A stretch of DNA of 64,000 nt from Steinernema hermaphroditum (lineage: Eukaryota > Nematoda > Chromadorea > Rhabditida > Steinernematidae): assembly GCA_030435675.1 (NCBI GenBank), contig CM059621.1, forward strand, positions 1,426,001 to 1,490,000. Direction: 5' to 3'. Position 1 is the stretch's first letter. Each line of letters begins with the position of its first letter. The notes under the pieces were generated by a model that worked only from the letters and a program-made list of their open reading frames with translations, did not search any database and was not told where the DNA came from. Of the stretch, positions 56,074 through 64,000 are shown piece by piece. A program made the translations under genes and the position numbers.

Positions 56074-57322
56074 TGTTGTACAGCAAGACTCACGGATTCC
56101 CTTTTATAGCCACAAAACCGGACTCTTTAATGATATGCTCGGTCGACGTTGGCATGTTCTTGTTTTCGGCTTTATTCAAGCTGTCCTTTGTTGTTATTGC
56201 TATTAGTATGGATTAAGTAGAGTCTTTTTCCTGGTGTACGGTAGGAATAACATCCGTCTATATTTACAACTTCCGTGTTTTTTGCAGCCCCAATTTTCCA
56301 TTTACGTTCCAATTATCTCCAAAAGCCGGAAAACTTACAGATGCTAGAGAATTTGCCGTCGCTCGATCACTGAGAAAATGACAGTATCTCTGTATAGATA
56401 TGGTTTTGCTTTTCTTTACGTCTATTTGTGACTACAGATGCTAGAGAATTTGCTCCTGTCAATGATTACTGGTCTTCCCACCCACAAGGCTATCTCGTCC
56501 GAAACCCTATAGCGTCCCCATCCGACAGTCTACCGTGCCCTTCGTGTGTTTACAGCTTTGAGCCAGGCCATTTATATGCGCAGTAATCGCGCCGGCGGTG
56601 GTCGGACCGCTGGTAACCAGATGTCCGACGCCGAAGCTGCGTGAGTAGTCACCCTGAAGGTCGACGGCGCTCCGAGGTCCACCGAAGACGCAACTCTTGG
56701 ACCACCGATTCATCCATTCGAAGCAGATAGGGCTTCGAAGCCTTCTTTGTACTACGAACACCACAAGTAAACTTTTTGAGGATTCCATCAACGCCGAAGA
56801 CACATTTTCTGGACCACGGATCCGTCTCTCCGAAGCAGACGCTAGCAAGTTGTCCCTGTACCCCAAAAGTTTCGCCTCTGTTTCTACAGGTTCGATCCCT
56901 TGTTTTCGGAGTTACTGCCGTTGTTTGGACTCAGCGTTTGTCCACGATATTCTTTTCCGAAAGCTACGATCGCAGAAATATTCCCCAAAATTTGGATGCA
57001 GCTTTGATTCGCGAAATAGAGTGTTAAAACTTAGATTTTGTACCGAGATAATTTAATCTTTTTACAGTTCGCTTTAGCAAACTGAAATCCGAGTATGGAA
57101 AATTTCAACTCGATTGACATGTCGGAAGGAAAGAAGAAAAATGGAACCAACAGCTTATTACATTCTTTGACCTGCCTTTGTTTTCGTCAATTCGGCAAAC
57201 GAATACAGCCTTTCTGTTTTGTTTCCTTACTGTAAACCGGTTCTCGGAAGGAAGTAGCGACCATTTCATGACAAAAACAAGTGTACACGTTACAACGTCA
57301 TGCAGTTTACACATTTCACATG
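56074..57322. other. Intergenic with family B and other dispersed repeats
   Basis: 56490-56590 pairs with 48570-48700. 56590-57030 follows family B (ACCAGATGTCCGACGCCG, GACGCAACTCTTGGACCACC and the tail TTGATTCGCGAAATAGAG). No gene recognised. Confidence 0.5.
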
Positions 57323-57330
57323 TATATAAG
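57323..57330 (+). promoter_or_regulatory. TATA box of the Gly-rich peptide gene
   Basis: TATATAAG stands 42 bp before the ATG at 57365, a plausible core promoter for a short secreted-peptide gene. Confidence 0.5.
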
Positions 57331-57364
57331 TCGCTGGGCGAAAGCTGAAACATGAAACGAACTC

Positions 57365-57588
57365 ATGCTTCTTCGTATTGTACTCATTGTGCTTTTGTGC
57401 CTTCACGCCTTTGCAACTGCATATCCCTACCCACAAGGTGGTGGATGGGGCGGACTAGGCTACCAAAACGGTCAGCTCTATCTAGGTGGCCAACCGTACA
57501 ATGGTAATGTTGAAGTTTCAGTTCAAAGTATAAACACGTTAATGTTTTAGTCGGAGGAAACAGTGGATTCTATGGCAACGGACGATAA
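57365..57588 (+). CDS. Small secreted Gly/Tyr-rich peptide precursor
   Basis: Two exons (57365-57503, 57551-57588) around a 47-bp GTAATG...TTTTAG intron give 58 residues. A signal peptide (LLRIVLIVLLCLHAFATA) is followed by a mature part of Gly, Tyr, Gln, Asn and Trp: YPYPQGGGWGGLGY, LYLGGQPYN and VGGNSGFYGNGR. The pattern recalls nematode YGGW-type neuropeptide-like or caenacin antimicrobial peptides, a judgement from composition only. A TATA box lies upstream and AATAAA at 57706-57711. Without splicing the frame ends after 61 codons, so the exact C-terminus depends on the intron. Confidence 0.6.
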
Positions 57589-57705
57589 TTATGAGCGTAA
57601 TGTGTTCCCCGTTTGTCTGCACTGTGCTACGTTCTCTGTACTGTCGATTGGCACCCTTCCACAATTCTCATTTAATTGCACTTGCACTTAATTAGAAATA
57701 CTTCC

Positions 57706-57711
57706 AATAAA
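57706..57711 (+). terminator. Poly(A) signal of the Gly-rich peptide gene
   Basis: AATAAA about 120 bp after the stop at 57588. Confidence 0.5.
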
Positions 57712-58178
57712 ATGCACTCACCTAAAGTTATCCATGTTGTTTACCGATTTTATGTTTTTGAATCAAGGCCGTGCAAAACGTTTTATATATATGTGAGACA
57801 TGAATTGCCTTCTAGCTCTTCTGGCTTCGGGTGAAGACGATTATTTGGCACAACCAATCAGCAGTCCTAGTAGATTGGTGCAGGCATTGGGCACACCGAG
57901 AGGATAAGACTTCAGAGATTCAGCGTGGCTCTTCGTGGCGGTAAGTTTATGAGTTCATTTCTTGTATGAAAGGCTTACGCGCTGTGAGACGTCATATGTA
58001 TGCACAAGAACCATATTGTCACACCGTAGTCGCCGGTCTTGTTCTGGCTTCAACATAGGGCACGGCACTAGAGTAGGGAATAGAAGGGAATCTCCTAGTG
58101 TTGCTTGCTGACACAACTTACTTCTTAATTGCACGTTGACTCCTCAACTTTCACACAAATTGACATTTTACACTCTAA
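57712..58178. other. Intergenic with a family A remnant
   Basis: 57970-58055 (GGCTTACGCGCTGTGAGACG, CACACCGTAGTCGCCGG) resembles the 3' half of family A in minus orientation. No gene seen. Confidence 0.5.
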
Positions 58179-60589
58179 AGGGCCCATTATAGTCTGCGCG
58201 ACTGTGCGACTGTGCGACGCGTCGCGTAGCTGCGCGACAGTCGCTTAGCTACGCGACACAAACGGCCTTTAAACGTCGCGCAGTTATAGTCTGCGCGACA
58301 CGAACGGTTTTTGCGTCGCGTAGCTAAGCGACAGTCGCGTAGCTACGCGACGCAAAACCCGTATTTGCAACTATAATACGCTATGCGACAGTAGCTGTGC
58401 GACAGTGTGAAATCGAGAGGCATTTGGAGAGAAGCCTGAACACATGTGTAACAAACATTTATTAGGCATAATCACGGTGAGACAACTGACCACTTGGACT
58501 GTAAAAGTACTGAGCAAACTTCTGTCTGATTTGTCTTCCCTGCTGAGAGGCCTGTCGAGATCCTAGTTCCGGCAGAGATTCAAGAGCTCCGGCATTAACA
58601 TGTCCATCCAGTAATTCGAGAACGTCCTCGCCTCGCTCCATTTCTTTGGTCCGCAGGAAGTTGTGAAGAACAGCGATGGCTGCAACCACATCACGCGCAT
58701 TATCGGCGTTCATCTGCAACGGGCATTGCAGGATGCGAAACCTGCTCGCCATAATTCCGAAGCAGTTTTCACTGACACGGCGCGCCCTAAACGAAGCGCA
58801 GGTACTCCAATTCAAGACACATTTGAGGCTTACCGGGAAAGTCGGTAGTTAAATTCAGATTTAACTTTATCACGAACGGCTTCATGTCGACCATAAGGGC
58901 GAAGGACGTATTTTGTCAGGGCAAACCCTTGGTCAGCGACTACAACATATGGAAGAAGCTCGTTGTCCACCTCTCTGTCAGCTGGCAGCATTCTTCTGAT
59001 AAGATCGGGTATCGGACTATCATTGTAGATCGACGAATCAGATCGACGTCCAGGAGCTCCTACATCGAAGAACAAAAACCTGTAGTGCGCATCTACCCAG
59101 GCGAGGCCGACGAGCGAGTGGAAATCCTTGTGATTGAAGAACAAGGAACCTCCTCCGTCTGGTGCCTAGAACTCCTACATATCATCAAACATACGAGAAG
59201 AAAGTACCTTCGTTCTAATATGTTTTCCATCCAAGGCGGCAATGCAATTCGGAAAATTCCAGCTCCTCTCAAATTCTTTTGCAGATGCCACAAGATCATC
59301 TGTTGTAGGCAGAGGCAGCTGCAGAGAGCTGTCGAGAACTGCGTGCGCCACTTCTAATATAATCTTGTAAACAGTGGTATATCCAATGCCGAAGCTCGTT
59401 TCCATGGCCTTGAAAGACGGGCCGTGCCCGATGAATCTGGAACCACACAAGTAGCCACAAATAAACTGTCGCAAAAGGTACCGGAGGAAGACGGCAAGTC
59501 GATGCTTCGATGAAATTGGGTACGTGTGATTTCGTGGCTTCTCCAGATTGGCACGGAGCGTTTCGTGTAGACTGTCAAAGTCCGCACGACTGAAGCGAAG
59601 AAACTGCCGCAGGTCATCGGATCCTTCGTCGTTATAATATTCCTCGAACAACTTGAAGCGTGATGGCTGATGCTCCAAGTGCGAGGATCGGACGTATGCC
59701 CTCATCTTTCGGCCTCTCCTGAGAAGAAGAAGTGCTCTCGCGACTCGCAGCAATGTGATCAGCTTTCGTCGATGTCTCATACTGAAAGAGAAGAATTACT
59801 ACGTCAACCCAGCGAAGAACACAGGCATTTGCATCGATAATACGAAACTGCAAAGAGTACACCTTTACGAAACTGCAAAAAGTACACCTTTATGTCTGAA
59901 ACGACCAAAACCATCTGAACAATTCTACTCAAAGAAGATCAAGAGATTTCTTCTCGAAATTGTAACAAACTTCCTGGATCTGGCGTTTCATGTCCAGCGC
60001 CAACGTCGGGTTTCGGTCCTCAACTGTCTTGACATCATCAGTCACCTTCACAGTACCAGCTGCTTCGTTGTTCTGCTGCATCGTGTGCCTGAAATGCGAA
60101 AAATCGCAAGTTAAAATTGAAAACCATCGCGAAAACGACACGAATGCACGGAAAACTCAGTCCACAAACGTGGAAAACGCGATATATGTTCGACAAAGCA
60201 CTACGGATGAGCGACGAAATTCATCAAAACGGCAAAAAACACCCAGCTGAGCACAAATGAAGGCTCAGAAGTGAAGATCTCGCCGGTAGACCGGCCGCGC
60301 AGAGCTACGCGACTGCGCGACACATGTTGTGTCGCTCGGACGGCTGAGCGACGCAAAAAACGTGTCGCGCAGTCGCGCAGCTACGCGACAGTCGCGCAGA
60401 CTATAATAGGTTTCTACGTGTCGCACAGTCGCGTAGCTGCGCGACACGAATTTTGTGTCGCGCAGTCGCGCAGCTACGCGACGCGTCGCGCAGACTATAA
60501 TAGGTTTTCGCGTGTCGCGCAGCTGCGCGACTGCGCGACACAACTTTACAATGCTACGCGACACTGTCGCGCAGACTATAATAGGCCCT
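58179..60589 (-). mobile_element. PIF/Harbinger DNA transposon, apparently complete
   Basis: A 2,411-bp element with terminal inverted repeats: left AGGGCCCATTATAGTCTGCG and right end the complement with one difference (GCAGACTATAATAGGCCCT). TAA flanks each side (58176-58178, 60590-60592), the 3-bp TWA duplication typical of PIF/Harbinger. Inside each end (58198-58415 and 60295-60585) lie arrays of GTCGCG(C/T)AG(C/T) motifs in both orientations, likely transposase contact sites. A three-exon transposase on the minus strand is intact. Confidence 0.85.
58462..59780 (-). CDS. PIF/Harbinger transposase (DDE superfamily 4)
   Basis: Exons 59208-59780, 58834-59165 and 58462-58786 (introns 42 and 47 bp) join in frame to 409 aa. 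The N-terminal half has a helical region (FLRFSRADFDSLHETLRANL) and SFGIGYTTVYKIILEV. The catalytic core shows CIAALDGKHI (first Asp), GLAWVDAHYRFLFFDVG then GRRSDSSIYN (second Asp), VVADQGFALTKYVLRPYG, and NYRLSRARRVSENCFGIM (the Glu, completed by the last splice). It would cut and rejoin the element ends. No stop or frameshift is seen. The second Harbinger protein (Myb/MADF type) is not clearly present; a 70-codon frame at 59929-60141 is the only candidate left. Confidence 0.88.
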
Positions 60590-60592
60590 TAA

Positions 60593-60984
60593 CGACGACG
60601 GGTGATATACTTCCATTTGTCCGGCTCCGGATTGTCTGCGCGGACTTTCACCGAAGACAGGCTGGATCCCTTCGATTCCTAGTTCACCCTTACATCATTG
60701 GTACTATGTGTAATACGTAATAAGTGACATTGTATTACTTAATTGGTCATCCTAAAGTGCGGCGATTGAAAGCAAACAATGCATATAATCGTTGTGAATC
60801 TTCTGCCGTTTCTGGGAATGAAAAAAGAGTTTCTGCTCCGCAATAATAACAATAGAACCCGCTACAATGCCCTTCGTGTTTCGTTGTAATCTCCATTTGT
60901 ATTCAAATTACGCTGTGCGTTTCCTCTATTGTGTGTTATGCGGCACTAGGAAGTCAACAGTAGTTGCTGTCAAGCGTTATCGTC
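60593..60984. other. Intergenic, no gene recognised
   Basis: Upstream of the intronless receptor; nothing seen. Confidence 0.4.
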
Positions 60985-61962
60985 ATGTCTCCCGATCATA
61001 TTTACAAGGTCATGTCGTATTCATTGACCGCATTGTCATATACCTTCGCACTCCCTTTCTTATACATTGTTGCGCTTAAGTCGCCACCGGCGATGAGTGT
61101 CTATCGGAATACGATCCTCAACTTAGCCATTTGGTACTGTATCACAATGGCGAGCTATGCCATTCTCTTCCAGCCTATCTATGCTGTGCACATTGGCAAG
61201 TCGTGCGCCCGATTCGTTGGATTAGCCTCTTATTTTGGTGCGGAGGTCAATGTTGGTGTAATGTTTCTCTCGGCGATATGCGTAGAGAATGCAGCGGTCG
61301 CCATATTCATCTGCTTTTTGTGTCGCTTCGAACAAGTTAGGTGCATAAACAAGCCTAGCTTAATGACATCTCATAAAGGGATAGTCGTCTGCATCGCCTT
61401 GCATATAGCTGTTACCATTTTCGCTGGCTCTGTATGCTATGCTATTCTAATATTTAGTGAACTCATAGAAGACAATGGTACATATCTGCTTTGCTTCGAT
61501 GATGATAACTACTATATGGTGAAGGCACTGTCTTCTCTAGTGGCCATTCTATTCATTGGTGAAACTGCCGTATTCTCAGCGTTAGCCTTCATCACTATCA
61601 AGGTCCTAGCGTCGCACAAAGCATTGATGAGCAGGAGCACCTATCGACTTCAGCGGCTTCTTACGATCAATCTTATTATCATCTTGATTCTACCAATCGT
61701 CTTCGATATCATTCCCATGTGCACATTGTGCTACGTGATCTACATCAAATCGAACTCTCTTTATTTTTGGGTTTTCTTCGCAGATCATGCGCCTTTTGGC
61801 GACGTTATTTTTACATTCCTGGCAACACTTCTCTTTATCACTCCATATCGAGAAGCTGTGAAGGCGTTGTTGAGGATGGCGAGCGCTGCAAACGTTCTTA
61901 TTGCACCAGCCAACAATGTTCAGCAAAATGTAGCCATTTCTTTTGTAATTTCGGAGGCCTAG
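60985..61962 (+). CDS. Intronless Srh-like chemoreceptor
   Basis: A single frame of 325 aa from ATGTCTCCCGATCAT; the frame extends seven codons upstream without another ATG. Srh/Str-type marks are TM1 LPFLYIVALKSPPAMSVYRN, seven hydrophobic segments, TYRLQRLLTINLIIILILP (TM6, with IIP just after), and ITPYREAVKALLRMA at the end of TM7. Predicted chemosensory GPCR with unknown ligand. It is divergent from the other intronless genes in the window, so it is not a recent copy of them. AATAAA follows 20 bp after the stop (61982-61987). Confidence 0.8.
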   Translation: MSPDHIYKVMSYSLTALSYTFALPFLYIVALKSPPAMSVYRNTILNLAIWYCITMASYAILFQPIYAVHIGKSCARFVGLASYFGAEVNVGVMFLSAICVENAAVAIFICFLCRFEQVRCINKPSLMTSHKGIVVCIALHIAVTIFAGSVCYAILIFSELIEDNGTYLLCFDDDNYYMVKALSSLVAILFIGETAVFSALAFITIKVLASHKALMSRSTYRLQRLLTINLIIILILPIVFDIIPMCTLCYVIYIKSNSLYFWVFFADHAPFGDVIFTFLATLLFITPYREAVKALLRMASAANVLIAPANNVQQNVAISFVISEA

Positions 61963-61981
61963 TTATGCGCCGTGCTTGTAC

Positions 61982-61987
61982 AATAAA
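61982..61987 (+). terminator. Poly(A) signal of the intronless receptor
   Basis: AATAAA 20 bp after the TAG stop. Confidence 0.6.
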
Positions 61988-62833
61988 ACCTTGTTTTGGA
62001 ACAAATAGCGCAAATACTCGGTTTATAGGGTGGGCTTCGGATCTACGAATGCTACTTCTAAGTCAACTTCCATGAAAAGCAACCTGCTTTCTGACAGTTG
62101 GTGTACACAAACGAATTTAAGTTGATGGGTTATGAAGGCGGCAGGAAATTTACCGGATGCTTACAACTTGGGCGATTGATCGGGTCGTGCCCGCGTATTT
62201 ACACGGATGACTTGAGTGAGACATTCTTGGCCGTTGGTGTTGGCACAGGAAGGCCTGGAACACCATGTATTCCTATGCGACACCTTCGCCTAGTCTTTGA
62301 ACTCTCCATACGACCGCTGTTGAACTCTTCAGAACACATCCTGAGGTATGCATAAAACGGATTTTTTGGGAACTTTCTCTTCTTAGAAAATATTCCATCT
62401 TATTCAAGAGTTCAAATGATCCAACTAAGCTTTCCGGCTACTTCAATGAAAGTGAAAGGACACTCAAACCAACAAGCGTTTGGAATTAAACAATGCAGAT
62501 AAGTTGAACGAGCATTCGCTGAATAAAAATTTGAATTTTATTTGTAGCATCTTAAATTTACACAAAGTGGCACCCATCACAGATATAATCACCAATCAAG
62601 ACCTCATTATTACTCTGCTTCTTCTAGGCGTCATGGCTTCATGTGTGGGGCAAGGAAGATGATAAAACATTACTCAAGGAAACATCAAGCGAACGCTTGT
62701 TTTTGGTCCATTTCACACAAACTGCTTCGCATCAACCGTTCACGTGCTACTTTATTCTACACCAAAATGTCAGAAATACAGCGAAAGAAAAGATATAATC
62801 CACGTCGCAAACACGCCCAGTCTCAAAACAGTG
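61988..62833. other. Intergenic with a family A remnant
   Basis: 62160-62300 keeps family A blocks (GGGCGATTGATCGGGTCGTG, TTCTTGGCCGTTGGTGTTGG, AGGCCTGGAACACCA). The rest is AT-rich with no gene recognised. Confidence 0.5.
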
Positions 62834-64000
62834 TTACATGTCGCTTCGGCTTTTTTGTGATGGCGACGATTTTACTTGATAAGGTAGGACTTTTCCGGTA
62901 CCCGTGTTTGTGGAATGCGTCTGCGTACTTGGGCGACGACGGAGATCACGATTGAAGAGCAGGAAAACTAATCTAAAGCTTGCGCATTTATACGCGTTTC
63001 ATCTACATTCAAGCCTACCCATCGCAGCACTCTTCGCTGATCCAGGCCAATGTGGTCGCGCAGAAATGGGCCCATTTGTTCGAAGCCAAGAACGGCGAAA
63101 TCCAGAAATACACAATGAGTTCAGTTGCGGTGGCGATTCCCTGTACCAGAGCCTAAAAATAGTTATTTGTTTAGAATACGATCTGCTATAAAGGAAGGCT
63201 CACTTGAAAAAAGAATTTGATATCCTTTGATTTTGTCTGTAGAATGGTGCTCTAAATTGGGAATGATAGGCTGTTAGAATATATGGGTAATCCACCTTTT
63301 GAAGACGATGGATTCTGAAGAAGGTGCAAAAATCCACAATGCCGATGATACTGACGACGGTGATGCTCATCCAAAAGTCGGCGTAGTACCAGACGTACTT
63401 CAAGCAACTGGTTGGGGCGAACAAGAAGGTGAACTCTTCTGGGTGGTACTGCAGGGCGCATTGGGCTAAATTCCCTTCATTAATGGGGAACTTGCAGTTA
63501 GCCTTACGTAGAACATAGGGGATTCCTTGTAGAAATGAGATTACCCATACGAGCGTAATAAGTATATACGTGAACTTCAGGGAGAATATGCTTTCATATC
63601 TCAAGGGAAAGTAGACATTGACACATCGGTTCACCGAGGTCACCAAATGGGAGAGCATAGACGCGTTCCAGAACATGATCAGCATTTGACCGGTGCGCTT
63701 TCCCAGATAGGTCGCATGGAAATCCGAGTCACTAAAATTTTGGTCAGTTCCGATATGTTGGCAGCGATTTACATTATGGTAATTGGTCCCACTAGAATTC
63801 CAAAAACTACCGAGTTCCCCAGATTCGCCAGGATTTGAGATGCACAGATCACACCGAACGACTTTCCGAACACCTTGTAACAGCAAACGGCGTAGAGAAC
63901 ATATCCGTTTATGATGATTCCAGTGAAGCCAAACTGAAAGAAATTTAGGGGTCACAGGTGAACCTCTATCGTGGGTGTCACCATGACGATTAAGAAGGCT
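62834..64000 (-). CDS. Srx-family chemoreceptor 2 (5' end beyond the window)
   Basis: Near-duplicate of the gene at 29021-30228. Seen from the 3' end: FLLFNRDLRRRPSTQTHSTN with stop at 62834, the TM6-7 exon (ALVQGIATATELIVYFWISP), STILQTKSKDIKFFFQ, and the long exon (63300-63745) with MLIMFWNASMLSHLVTSVNR, CVNVYFPLRYESIFS and CALQYHPEEFTFLFAP. Further upstream is the FGVICASQILANLGN exon (about 63774-63934), and the edge cuts the first exon. The two genes differ at few positions in the large exon but more in introns and tail. Open throughout. Confidence 0.85.

Noticed and set aside
56880..56900. GGTTCGATCCC as a tRNA B box
   Set aside because: No matching A box, acceptor stem or cloverleaf could be drawn around it.
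59929..60141. Small ORF in the Harbinger element as the second (Myb/MADF) protein
   Set aside because: Only 70 codons with no tryptophan-repeat pattern. It may be a remnant, but that cannot be supported.
58198..60585. GTCGCGCAG arrays as a CRISPR array
   Set aside because: Units are variable, in both orientations and lie inside a Harbinger element; spacers are not uniform and the host is a nematode.

Overview
The window is nuclear DNA from a nematode. Supporting this are serpentine chemoreceptors of the nematode-only Srsx, Srx and Srh/Str types, SXP/RAL-2 (DUF148) secreted proteins, astacin-EGF-CUB metalloproteases, and very short introns (mostly 43-50 bp, GT...TTTCAG or TTTTAG). The mix fits a rhabditid-type (clade V) nematode or a near relative such as Steinernema. 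I cannot fix the species.

Layout. 0-15 kb: a possible secreted protein cut by the left edge, one SXP/RAL-2 gene, an intronless Srh-like receptor, a six-exon Srh receptor, its convergent broken paralogue interrupted by a mariner-like element, a small Gly/aromatic secreted peptide, and two more SXP/RAL-2 genes. 15-27 kb: a pseudo-astacin, two Srsx receptors (the second with a damaged splice site), an inverted minisatellite, an intronless receptor, an astacin and another intronless receptor. 29-33 kb: two Srx receptors plus an inverted fragment of one. 34-43 kb: a fourth SXP/RAL-2 gene, a palindromic Harbinger-type MITE, two divergent pseudo-astacins and a third Srsx receptor. 44-56 kb: a two-domain C-type lectin and a tandem array of three astacins. 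57-64 kb: a Gly-rich peptide, an apparently complete PIF/Harbinger element, an intronless receptor, and an Srx gene leaving the right edge that nearly duplicates the one at 29-30 kb.

Functionally the window mixes environmental sensing (chemoreceptors) with secreted products (proteases, protease-like proteins, lectin, SXP/RAL-2 proteins, small peptides). It is typical of fast-evolving multigene chromosome arms: tandem copies, gene conversion, pseudogenes and much repeat-derived intergenic DNA.

The most notable observations are three astacin paralogues that have lost all zinc ligands and the propeptide but keep an otherwise intact fold, EGF and CUB; a GC-rich short retroposon family whose copies have different 11-15 bp target-site duplications; a complete Harbinger element with a palindromic relative; and an exon-precise mariner insertion in a receptor gene. 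Exon junctions were inferred by eye from reading frame, splice signals and comparison with in-window paralogues.
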